Positions 27,601 to 39,520 of a stretch of DNA of 64,000 nt are shown piece after piece. The notes beneath the pieces were generated by a model, which saw only the letters and a list, made by a program, of their open reading frames with translations, searched no databases and was not told the DNA's origin. How positions within the stretch are numbered: position 1 is the first letter of the stretch; every line of letters starts with the position of its first letter. Location of the stretch: positions 85,916,449 through 85,980,448 of the forward strand of contig CM072810.1 in NCBI GenBank assembly GCA_037013495.1, read 5' to 3'. Source of the stretch: Hippophae tibetana. Lineage: Eukaryota; Streptophyta; Magnoliopsida; Rosales; Elaeagnaceae. A program made the translations under genes and the position numbers.

Positions 27601-29580
27601 AATCTCTTATATAAAATAATCGACAAAATTTCAAACGATTGTAAGGTGGCATTTTAAGACGTAATAAGTTCAATTTAAATATATAATAATTACAATGATA
27701 TAAAATTTGGAGTAATGTATTCCCTACTCTTCTTTTGTAAAATTGACTTTAGAAAATGTTTAAGCTTTCTTTTCCACTTATTGCTTTTTCCTAATGTTTA
27801 TCATTATATTGTTTTCTTTTTAAGTCTTAATACCCACCACACGCATATTCATGTGAATTATATTATCTATCTTCCTAATAAAAAAAAGTGACTGATGGAG
27901 ATTGTTTTAGACTATATTTGTAACTTCTTGAAAAGTAGCAAGAAACGTTTCTATAGAGGATGAGCTTAATATTTCCATTGATATTTCTTTGCTTCTTACT
28001 TCTATAATGCGTTTGGAAATTAGATTCTTAGGGGGAAAGCGATAACCAAATTTAATTTCAATACAGTGCATTCCAACATAACCAGAATAACTTAGTAATA
28101 AGTTAAGAATATGGATGCCATAAATGAGTTAAAAATGTGAATTATTGATATCTTATATAAAATAATCAACAAAATTGCAAACGTTTGTAAGGTGGCATTT
28201 TAAGACGTAATAAATTCCACTTAAATATAATAATTACAATGATATAAAATTTGGAGTAATGTTTTCCCTACTATTCTTTTGTAAAATTGACATTAGAAAA
28301 TGTTTAAGCTTTCTGTTACACTTTTTGATTTGTCCTAATATTCTATCATTATTTTGTTTTTTTAAGTCTTAATACCCAACACAGGAATATTCATGTGAAT
28401 TATATTATCTCTCTTCCGAATGAAAAAAGGTGATGGATGGAGGTTGTTTTAGACTATATTTGTAACTTCTTGGTACGTAGCAAGAAACATATCTATAGAG
28501 GATGAGCTTAATATTTCCATTCATATTTCTTTGCTTCCTACTGCTATAAGGCGTTTCGAAATTAGATTCTTAGGGGGAAAGTGATAACCAAATTTAATTT
28601 CAATACAGTGCATTCCAACATAACCAGAATAACTTATTAATAAGTTAAGAATATTGATGCCATAAATGAGTTAAAAATTTAAATTATTTATCTCTTATAT
28701 AAAATAATCAACAAAATTTCAAACGTTTGTAATTTGGCATTTTAAGACGTAATAAGTTCAATTTAAATATATAATAATTACAATGATATAAAATTTGGAG
28801 TAATGTTTCCCCTACTATTCTTTTGTAAAATTGACTTTAGAAAATGTTTAAGCTTTCTTTTCCACTTATTGGTTTTTCCTAATGTTTATCATTATATTGT
28901 TTTCTTTTTAAGTCGTAATACCCATCACAGGCATATTCATGTGAATTATATTATCTATCTTCCTAATGAAAAAAGGTGATTGATGGAGGTTGTTTTAGAC
29001 TATATTTGTAACTTCTTGGTACGTAGCAAGAAACATTTCTATAGAGGATAAGCTTAATATTTCCATTGATATTTCTTTGCTTCTTACTTCTATAAGGCGT
29101 TTGGAAATTAGATTCTTAGGGGGAAAGCGATAACAAAATTTAATTTCAATACGGTGCATTCCATCATAACCAGAATAACATATTAATAAGTTAAGAATAT
29201 GGATGCCATAAATGAGTTAAAAATGTGAATTATTGATCTATTATTTAAAATAATCAACAAAATTTCAAACGTTTGTAATTTGGCATTTTAAGACGTAATA
29301 AATTCCACTTAAATATAATAATTACAATGATATAAAATGTGGAGTAATGTTTTCCCTACTATTCTTTTGTAAAATTGACATTAGAAAATGTTTAAGATTT
29401 CTTTTCCACTTATTGATTTTTCCTAATGTTCTATCATTATTTTGTTTTTTTAAGTCTTAATACCCAACATAGTAATATTCATGTGAATTATATTATCTCT
29501 CTTCCGAATGAAAAAGGGTGATGGATGGAGGTTGTTTTAGACTATATTTGTAACTTCTTGGTACATAGCAAGAAACATTT
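24641..29580. repeat. Nine-monomer higher-order unit, copy 2, with one monomer gained
   Basis: Monomers start at 24990, 25534, 26078, 26622, 27166, 27715, 28259, 28803 and 29347. The offset to copy 1 is 4,901 bp up to unit 27166. It becomes 5,448 bp for 28259 against 22811 and 5,447 bp for 28803 against 23356 and 29347 against 23900, so one monomer was gained around 27.2-27.8 kb. The 27166 unit is the longest ordinary monomer (549 bp, with a 9-A tract). It has private variants GTATGATTA, TTATGTATC, AACTACTTGG, AAAAGTTTC and CTATTAGGCG. The second half of the 27715 unit matches the second half of 22265 (CTATAATGCG), so the gained monomer is recombinant. The 4,901-bp periodicity ends at the chimeric monomer at 29,347. 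Confidence 0.88.
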
Positions 29581-30014
29581 CTATACCCACCACACGCATA
29601 TTTATGTGAATTATATTATGTATCTTCCTAATGAAAAAAAAGCGATTGATGGAGATTGTTTTAGACTATATTTGTAACTACTTGGTACGTAGCAAGAAAA
29701 GTTTCTATAGAGGATGAGCTTAATATTTCCATTGATATTTCTTTGCTTCTTACTTCTATTAGGCGTTTGGAAATTAGATTCTTAGGGGGAAAGCGATAAC
29801 CAAATTTAATTTCAATACAGTGCATTCCAACATAACCAGAATAACTTATTAATAAGTTAAGAATATTGATGCCATAAATGAGTTAAAAATATAAATTATT
29901 TATCTCTTATATAAAATAATCAACAAAATTTCAAACGTTTGTAATTTTCCATTTTAAGACGTAATAAATTCAATTTAAATGTATAATAATTATAATGATA
30001 TAAAATTTGGAGTA
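29347..30014. repeat. Chimeric 668-bp monomer with 123-bp internal duplication
   Basis: This is the only strongly aberrant monomer length in the window. The left part is a normal type-A monomer matching 23900, with the AAAATGTGGAG start. At 29,583-29,585 it jumps from the TTCTATA of offset ~238 back to the CCCACCACACGC of offset ~116, repeating 123 bp of monomer positions. The incoming part carries the private variants of unit 27166 (TTTATGTG, TTATGTATC, AGCGATTGATGG, AACTACTTGG, AAAAGTTTC, CTATTAGGCG), so it came from a different monomer and is not a local slip. Only ATA is shared at the join, which suggests microhomology-mediated, non-allelic repair. Confidence 0.93.
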
Positions 30015-30779
30015 ATGTTTCCCCTACTATTCTTTTGTAAAATTGACATTAGAAAATGTTTAAGATTTCTTTTCCACTTATTGATTTTTCCTAATGTTCT
30101 ATCATTATTTTGTTTTTTTAAGTCTTAATACCCAACACAGTAATATTCATGTGAATTATATTATCTCTCTTCCGCATGAAAAAGGGTGATGGATGGAGGT
30201 TGTTTTAGACTATATTTGTAACTTCTTGGTACGTAGCAAGAAAAGTTTCTATAGAGTATGAGCTTAATATTTCCATTGATATTTCTTTGCTTCTTACTTC
30301 TATTAGGCGTTTGGAAATTAGATTCTTATTCGGAAAGCGATAACCAAATTTAATTTCAATACAGTGCATTCCAACATAACCAGAATAACTTAGTAATAAG
30401 TTAAGAATATAGATACCATAAATGAGTTAAAAATGTGAATTATTGATCTCTTATATAAAATAATCGACAAAATTTCAAACGATTGTAAGGTGGCATTTTA
30501 AGACGAAATAAATTCCACTTAAATATATAATAATTACAATGATATAAAATTTGGAGTAATGTTTCCCCTACTATTCTTTTGTAAAATTGACATTAGAAAA
30601 TGTTTAAGCTTTCTTTTCCACTTATTTCTTTTTCCTAATGTTTATCATTATATTGTTTTCTTTTTAAGTCTTAATACCCACCACTCGTATATTCATGTGA
30701 ATTATATTATCTATCTTCCTAATGAAAAAAAAGAGATTGATGGAGATTGTTTTAGACTATATTTGTAACTTCTTGGTAC
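30015..30779. repeat. D-type monomer and start of the next
   Basis: The monomer at 30015 and the first part of 30559 link the chimera to the 1,081-bp repeats. The first part of 30015 is the relative of 31642 and 32723 (AAGATTTC, CCCAACACAGTAAT). Its second half carries marks of unit 27166 (ATAGATACC, AATCGAC, CAAACGATTG). The G5 block is altered to TCTTATTCGG near 30,325, a sequence I see nowhere else in the window. Confidence 0.85.
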
Positions 30780-33665
30780 GTAGCAAGAAAAGTTTCTATA
30801 GAGGATGAGCTTAATATTTCCATTGATATTTCTTTGCTTCTTACTTCTATAAGGCGTTTGGAAATTAGATTCTTAGGGGGAAAGTGATAACCAAATTTAA
30901 TTTCAATACGGTGTATTCCAACATAACCAGAATAACTTAGTAATAAGTTAAGAATATTGATGCTATAAATGAGTTAAAAATGTGAATTATTGATCTCTTA
31001 TATAAAATAATCAACAAAATTTCAAACGTTTGTAAGGTGGCATTTGAAGACGTAATAAATTCCACTTAAATATAATAATTACAATGATATAAAATTTGGA
31101 GTAATGTTTTCCCTACTATTCTTTTGTAACATTGACATTAGAAAATGTTTAAGCTTTCTTTTCCACTTATTGATTTTCCAAATGTTCTATCATTATTTTT
31201 TTTAAGTCTTAATACCCAACACAAGAATATTCATGTGAATTATATTATCTCTCTTGCGAATGAAAAAAGGTGATGGATGGAAGTTGTTTTAGACAATATT
31301 TGTAACTTCTTGGTACATAGCAAGAAACATTTCTATAGAGGATGAGCTTAATATTTCCATTCATATTTATTTGCTTCTTACTTCTATAAGGTGTTTCGAA
31401 ATTAGATTCTTAGGGGGAAAGTGATAACCAAATTTAATTTCAATACAGTGCATTCCAACATAACCAGAATAACTTATTAATAAGTTAAGAATATTGATGC
31501 CATAAATGAGTTAAAATATAAATTATTTATCTCTTATATAAAATAATCAACAAAATTTCAAACGTTTGTAATTTTCCATTTTAAGACGTAATAAATTCAA
31601 TTTAAATGTATAATAATTATAATGATATAAAATTTGGAGTAATGTTTCCCCTACTATTCTTTTGTAAAATTGACATTAGAAAATGTTTAAGATTTCTTTT
31701 CCACTTATTGATTTTTCCTAATGTTCTATCATTATTTTGTTTTTTTAAGTCTTAATACCCAACACAGTAATATTCATGTGAATTATATTATCTCTCTTCC
31801 GAATGAAAAAGGGTGATGGATGGAGGTTGTTTTAGACTATATTTGTAACTTCTTGGTACGTAGCAAGAAAAGTTTCTATAGAGTATGAGCTTAATATTTC
31901 CATTGATATTTCTTTGCTTCTTACTTCTATAAGGCGTTTGGAAATTAGATTCTTAGGGGGAAAGCGATAACCAAATTTAATTTCAATACGGTGTATTCCA
32001 ACATAACCAGAATAACTTAGTAATAAGTTAAGAATATTGATGCTATAAATGAGTTAAAAATGTGAATTATTGATCTCTTATATAAAATAATCAACAAAAT
32101 TTCAAACGTTTGTAAGGTGGCATTTGAAGACGTAATAAATTCCACTTAAATATAATAATTACAATGATATAAAATTTGGAGTAATGTTTTCCCTACTATT
32201 CTTTTGTAAAATTGACATTAGAAAATGTTTAAGCTTTCTTTTCCACTTATTGATTTTCCAAATGTTCTATCATTATTTTTTTTAAGTCTTAATACCCAAC
32301 ACAAGAATATTCATGTGAATTATATTATCTCTCTTGCGAATGAAAAAATGTGATGGATGGAAGTTTTTTTAGACAATATTTGTAACTTCTTGGTACATAG
32401 CAAGAAACATTTCTATAGAGGATGAGCTTAATATTTCCATTCATATTTATTTGCTTCTTACTTCTATAAGGTGTTTCGAAATTAGATTCTTAGGGGGAAA
32501 GTGATAACCAAATTTAATTTCAATACAGTGCATTCCAACATAACCAGAATAACTTATTAATAAGTTAAGAATATTGATGCCATAAATGAGTTAAAAATAT
32601 AAATTATTTATCTCTTATATAAAATAATCAACAAAATTTCAAACGTTTGTAATTTCCCATTTTAAGACGTAATAAATTCAATTTAAATATATAATAATTA
32701 TAATGATATAAAATTTGGAGTAATGTTTCCCCTACTATTCTTTTGTAAAATTGACATTAGAGAATGTTTAAGATTTCTTTTCCACTTATTGATTTTTCCT
32801 AATGTTCTATCATTATTTTGTTTTTTTTAAGTCTTAATACCCAACACAGTAATATTCATGTGAATTATATTATCTCTCTTCCGAATGAAAAAGGGTGATG
32901 GATGGAGGTTGTTTTAGACTATATTTGTAACTTCTTGGTACGTAGCAAGAAAAGTTTCTATAGAGGATGAGCTTAATATTTCCATTGATATTTCTTTGCT
33001 TCTTACTTCTATAAGGCGTTTGGAAATTAGATTCTTAGGGGGAAAGCGATAACCAAATTTAATTTCAATACGGTGTATTCCAACATAACCAGAATAACTT
33101 AGTAATAAGTTAAGAATATTGATGCTATAAATGAGTTAAAAATGTGAATTATTGATCTCTCATATAAAATAATCAACAAAATTTCAAACGTTTGTAAGGT
33201 GGCATTTGAAGACGTAATAAATTCCACTTAAATATAATAATTACAATGATATAAAATTTGGTGTAATGTTTTCCCTACTATTCTTTTGTAAAATTGACAT
33301 TAGAAAATGTTTAAGCTTTCTTTTCCACTTATTGATTTTCCAAATGTTCTATCATTATTTTTTTTAAGTCTTAATACCCAACACAAGAATATTCATGTGA
33401 ATTATATTATCTCTCTTGCGAATGAAAAAAGGTGATGGATGGAAGTTGTTTTAGACAATATTTGTAACTTCTTGGTACATAGCAAGAAACATTTCTATAG
33501 AGGATGAGCTTAATATTTCCATTCATATTTATTTGCTTCTTACTTCTATAAGGTGTTTCGAAATTAGATTCTTAGGGGGAAAGTGATAACCAAATTTAAT
33601 TTCAATACAGTGCATTCCAACATAACCAGAATAACTTATTAATAAGTTAAGAATATTGATACCAT
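30780..33665. repeat. ~1,081-bp dimer repeated about 2.7 times
   Basis: Monomers start at 31104, 31642, 32184, 32723 and 33266. Equivalent units are 1,080-1,082 bp apart. The type-A members (31104, 32184, 33266) are the shortest in the window (538-539 bp). They carry a 1-base loss in GATTTTCCAAATG and a 4-base loss in the T-tract before AAGTC. Unit 31104 also lacks one A in TTAAAATATAAAT. Other shared marks are ACGGTGTATTCC, GATGCTATAAATG, GCATTTGAAGACG and CTCTTGCGAATG. The copies differ by single bases only, for example TATAGAGTATG near 31,877 against TATAGAGGATG near 32,957. Confidence 0.92.
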
Positions 33666-36600
33666 AAATGAGTTAAAAATGTAAATTATTTATCTCTTAT
33701 ATAAAATAATCAACATAATTTCAAACATTTGTAATTTGGCATTTTAAGACGTAATAAATTCAATTTAAATATATAATAATTACAATGATATAAAATTTGG
33801 AGTAATGTTTCCCCTACTATTCTTTTGTAAAATTGACATTAGAAAATGTTTAAGCTTTCTTTTCCACTTATTGCTTTTTCCTAATGTTTATCATTATTTT
33901 GTTTTCTTTTTAAGTCTTAATACCCACCACAGGCATATTCATGTGAATTACATTATATCTCTTCCTAATGAAAAAAGGTGATGGATGGAGTTTGTTTTAG
34001 ACAATATTTGTTACTTCTTGGTACGTAGCAAGAAACATTTCTATAGAGGATGAGCTTTATATTTCCATTCATATTTCTTTGCTTCTTACTTCTATAAGGC
34101 GTTTGGAAATTAGATTCTTAGGGGGAAAGCGATAACCAAATTTAATTTCAAGACGGTGGATTCCAACATAACCAGAATAACTTATTAATAAGTTAAGAAT
34201 ATTGATGCCATAAATGAGTTAAAAATATGAATTATTGATCTCTTATATAAAATAATCAATAAAATTTCAAACGTTTTTAATTTTCCATTTTAAGACGTAA
34301 TAAATTCAATTTAAATATATAATAATTACAATGATATAAAATTTGGAGTACTGTTTCCCCTACTATTCTTTTGTAAAATTGACATTAGAAAATGTTTAAG
34401 CTTTCTTTTCCACTTATTGCTTTTTCCTAATGTTTATCATTATTTTGTTTTCTTTTTAAGTCTTAATACCCACCATAGGCATATTCATGTGAATTACATT
34501 ATATCTCTTCCCAATGAAAAAAGGTGATGGATGGAGTTTGTTTTAGACAATATTTGTTACTTCTTGGTACGTAGCAAGAAACATTTCTGTAGAGGATGAG
34601 GTTAATATTTCCATTCATATTTCCTTGCTTCTTACTTCTATAAGGCGTTTGGAAATTAGATTCTTAGGGGGAAAGCAATAACCAAATTTAATTTCAATAC
34701 GGTGCATTCCAACATAACAAGAATAACTTATTAATAAGTTAAGAATATTGATGCCATAAATGAGTTAAAAATGTAAATTATTTATCTCTTACATAAAATA
34801 ATCAACATAATTTCAAACATTTGTAATTTGTCATGTTAAGACGTAATAAATTCAATTTAAATATATAATAATTACAATGATATAAAATTTGGAGTAATGT
34901 TTCCCCTACTATTCTTTTGTAAAATTGACATTAGAAAATGTTTAAGCTTTCTTTTCCACTTATTGCTTTTTCCTAATGTTTATCATTATTTTGTTTTCTT
35001 TTTAAGTCTTAATACCCACAACAGGCATATTCATGTGAATTATATTATCTATCTCCACAATGAAAAAAGCTGATGGGTGGAGGTGGTTTTAGACAATATT
35101 TGTAACTTCTTGGTACATAGCAAGAAACATTCCTATAGAGGATGAGCTTAATATTTCCATTCATATATCTTTGCTTCTTACTTCTATAAGGCGTTTGGAA
35201 ATTAGATTCTTAGGGGGAAAGCGATAACGAAATTTAATTTCAATACGGTGCATTCCAACATAACCAGAATATCTTATTAATAAGTTAAGAATATTGATGC
35301 CATAAATGAGTTAAAAATGTAAATTATTTATCTCTTATATAAAATAATCAACAAAATTTCAAGCTTTTGTAATTTTCCATTTTAAGATGTAATAAATTCA
35401 ATTTAAATATATAATAATTACAATGATATAAAATTTGGAGTAATGTTTCCCCTACTATTCTTTTGTAAAATTAACATAAAAAAATGTTTAAGCTTTCTTT
35501 TCCACCTATTGCTTTTTCCTAATGTTTATCATTATATTGTTTTCTTTTTAAGTCTTAATACCCACCACCGGCATATTCATTTGAATTATATTATCTATCT
35601 ACCTAATGAAAAAAGGTGTTGGATGGAGGTTGTTTTAGACTATATTTGTAACTTCTTTGTACGTAGCAAGAAACATTTCTATAGAGGATGAGCTTAATAT
35701 TTCCATTGATATTTCTTTGCTTCTTACTTCTATAAGGCGTTTGGAAATTAGATTCTTAGGGGGAAAGCGATAACGAAATTTAATTTCAATACGGTGTATT
35801 CCAACATAACCAGAATAACTTAGTAATAAGTTAAGAATATTGATGCCATAAATGAGTTAAAAATGTGAATTATTGATCTCTTATATAAAATAATCAACAA
35901 AATTTCAAACGTTTGTAAGTTGGCATTTTAAGACGTAATAAATTCCACTTGAATATAATAATTACAATGATATAAAATTTGGAGTAATGTTTTCCCTACT
36001 ATTCTTTTGTAAAATTGACATTAAAAAATGTTTAAGCTTACTTTTCCACTTATTGATTTTTCCTAATGTTCTATCATTATGTTGTTTTTTTAAGTCTTAA
36101 TACCCAACATAGGAATATTCAAGTGAATTATATTATCTCTCTTTCGAATGAAAAAAGGTGATGGATGGAGGTTATTTTAGACTATATTTGTAACTTCTTG
36201 GTACATAGCAAGAAACATTTCTATAGAGGATGAGCATAATATTTCCATTCATATTTCTTTGCTTCTTACTTCTATAAGGCGTTTCGAAATTAGATTCTTA
36301 GGGGGAAAGTGATAACCAAATTTAATTTCAATACAATGCATTCCAACATAACCAGAATAACTTATTAATAAGTTAAGAATAATAATGCCATAAATGAGTT
36401 AAAAATGTATATTATTTATCTCTTATATAAAATAATCAACATAATTTCAAACATTTGTAATTTGGAATTTTAAGACGTAATAAATTCAATTTAAATATAT
36501 AATAATTACAATGATATAAAATTTGGAGTAATGTTTCCCCTACTATTCTTTTGTAAAATTGACATTAGAAAATGTTTAAGCTTTCTTTTCCACTTATTGC

Positions 36601-36734
36601 TTTTTCCTAATGTTTATCATTATTTTGTTTTCTTTTTAAGTCTTAATACCCACCACAAGCAATTCATGTGAATTATATTATCTATCTCCACAATGAAAAA
36701 AGCTGATGGTTGGAGGTGGTTTTAGACAATATTT
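33666..36734. repeat. Monomers without clear higher-order order
   Basis: Monomers start at 33805, 34351 (GTACTG start), 34897, 35443, 35987 and 36531. Mostly B, C or D types follow one another, and A-type linkers are rare, so the A/B dimer is lost here. I did not find a long exact copy of this run elsewhere. The variants ATCTATCTCCACAATG and AGCTGATGG near 35,050 and 36,690 reappear, slightly changed, in units 47971, 51238, 56683 and 61583. This makes the stretch a possible source of part of the right-half higher-order unit. Confidence 0.82.
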
Positions 36735-39520
36735 GTAACTTCTTGGTACATAGCAAGAAACATTCCTATAGAGGATGAACTTAATATTTCCATTCATATT
36801 TCTTTGCTTCTTACTTCTATAAGGCGTTTGGAAATTAGATTCTTAGAGGTAAAGCGATAACCAAATTTAATTAAAATACGGTGGATTCCAACATAACAAG
36901 AATAACTTATTAATAAGTTAAGAATATTGATGCCATAAATGAGTTAAAAATGTAAATTATTTATCTCTTATATAAAATAATCAACAAAATTTCAAACGTT
37001 TGTAATTTTCCATTTTAAGACGTAATAAATTCAATTTAAATGTATAATACTTATAATGATATAAAATTTGGAGTAATGTTTCCCCTACTATTCTTTTGTA
37101 AAATTAACATTAGAAAATGTTTAAGCTTTCTTTTCCACTTATTGCTTTTTCCTAATGTTTATCATTATATTGTTTTCTTTTTAAGTCTTAATACCCACCA
37201 CAGGCATATTCATGTGAATTATATTATCTATCTTCCTAATGAAAAAAGGTGATGGATGGAGATTGTTTTCGACTATATTTGTAACTTCTTGGTAAGTAGC
37301 AAGAAAAATTTCTATAGAGGATGTGCTTAATATTTCCATTCATATTTCTTTGCTTCTTACTTCTATAAGGCGTTTCGAAATTAGATTCTTAGGAAGAAAT
37401 TGATAACCAAATTTAATTTCAATACTGTGCATTCCAACATAACCAGAATAACTTATTAATAAGTTAAGAATATTGATGCCATAAATGAGTTAAAAATTTA
37501 AATTATTTGTCACTTATATAAAATAATCAACAAAATTTCAAACGTTTGTAATTTGGCATTTTAAGACGTAATAAGTTCAATTTAAATATATAATAATTAC
37601 AATGATATAAAATTTGGAGTACTGTTTCCCCTACTATTCTTTTGTAAAATTGACATTAGAAAATGTTTAAGCTTTCTTTCCCACTTATTGCTTTTTCCTA
37701 ATGTTTATCATTATTTTGATTTCTTTTTAAGTCATAATACCCACCACAGGCATATTCATGTGAATTACATTATATCTCTTGCCAATGAAAAAAGGTGATG
37801 GATGGAGTTTGTTTTAGACAATATTTGTTACTTCTTGGTACGTAGCAAGAAACATTTCTGTAGAGGATGAGCTTAATATTTCCATTGATATTGCTTTGCT
37901 TCTTACTTCTATAAGGCGTTTGGAAATTAAATTCTTAGAGGGAAAGCAATAACCAAATTTAATTTCAATACGGTGGATTCCAACAAAACCAGAATAACTT
38001 ATTAATAAGTTAAGAATATCGATGCCATAAATGAGTTAAAATGTGAATTATTGATCTCTTATATAAAATAATCAACAAAATTTCAAACGTTTGTAAGTAG
38101 GCATTTTAAGACGTAATAAATTCCACTTAAATATAATAATTACAATGATATAAAATTTGGAGTAATGTTTTCCCTACTATTCTTTTGTAAAATTGACATT
38201 AGAGAATGTTTAAGCTTTCTTTTCCACTTATTGCTTTTTCCTAATGTTTATCATTATTTTGTTTTCTTTTTAAGACTTAATACCCACCACAGGCATATTC
38301 ATGTGAATTACATTATATCTCTTCCCAATGAAAAAAGGTGATGGATGGAGTTTGTTTTAGACAATATTTGTAACTTCTTGGTACATAGCAAGAAACATTC
38401 CTATAGAGGATGAACTTAATATTTCCATTCATATTTCTTTGCTTCTTACTTCTATAAGGCGTTTGGAAATTAGATTCTTAGAGGTAAAGCGATAACCAAA
38501 TTTAATTAAAATACGGTGGATTCCAACATAACCAGAATAACTTATTAATAAGTTAAGAATATTGATGCCATAAATGAGTTAAAAATGTAAATTATTTATC
38601 TCTTATATAAAATAATCAACAAAATTTCAAACGTTTGTAATTTTCCATTTTAAGACGTAATAAATTCAATTTAAATGTATAATACTTATAATGATATAAA
38701 ATTTGGAGTAATGTTTCCCCTACTATTCTTTTGTAAAATTAACATTAGAAAATGTTTAAGCTTTCTTTTCCACTTATTGCTTTTTCCTAATGTTTATCAT
38801 TATATTGTTTTCTTTTTAAGTCTTAATACCCACCACAGGCATATTCATGTGAATTATATTATCTATCTTCCTAATGAAAAAAGGTGATGGATGGAGATTG
38901 TTTTCGACTATATTTGTAACTTCTTGGTAAGTAGCAAGAAAAATTTCTATAGAGGATGTGCTTAATATTTCCATTCATATTTCTTTGCTTCTTACTTCTA
39001 TAAGGCGTTTCGAAATTAGATTCTTAGGAAGAAATTGATAACCAAATTTAATTTCAATACTGTGCATTCCAACATAACCAGAATAACTTATTAATAAGTT
39101 AAGAATATTGATGCCATAAATGAGTTAAAAATTTAAATTATTTGTCACTTATATAAAATAATCAACAAAATTTCAAACGTTTGTAATTTGGCATTTTAAG
39201 ACGTAATAAGTTCAATTTAAATATATAATAATTACAATGATATAAAATTTGGAGTACTGTTTCCCCTACTATTCTTTTGTAAAATTGACATTAGAAAATG
39301 TTTAAGCTTTCTTTCCCACTTATTGCTTTTTCCTAATGTTTATCATTATTTTGTTTTCTTTTTAAGTCTTAATACCCACCACAGGCATATTCATGTGAAT
39401 TACATTATATCTCTTCCCAATGAAAAAAGGTGATGGATGGAGTTTGTTTTAGACAATATTTGTTACTTCTTGGTACGTAGCAAGAAACATTTCTGTAGAG
39501 GATGAGCTTAATATTTCCAT
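36735..39520. repeat. 1,635-bp trimer, about 1.7 tandem copies
   Basis: Units 37076 and 37622 are repeated as 38711 and 39257 at an offset of 1,635 bp. The similarity begins in the second half of units 36531 and 38165 and runs to about 37,885 and 39,520. Shared private variants are ACATTCCTATAGAGGATGAAC, TTAGAGGTAAAGCG, GTATAATACTTATAATG, GTTTTCGACTATA, GGTAAGTAGCAAG, TCTTAGGAAGAAATTG and TATTTGTCACTTAT. The 37622 copy has a few extra changes (TTTTGATTTC, AGTCATAATACC, CTCTTGCCAATG) absent from 39257. The breakpoint lies near offset 204, in the GTACATAGCAAG block. Confidence 0.9.
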
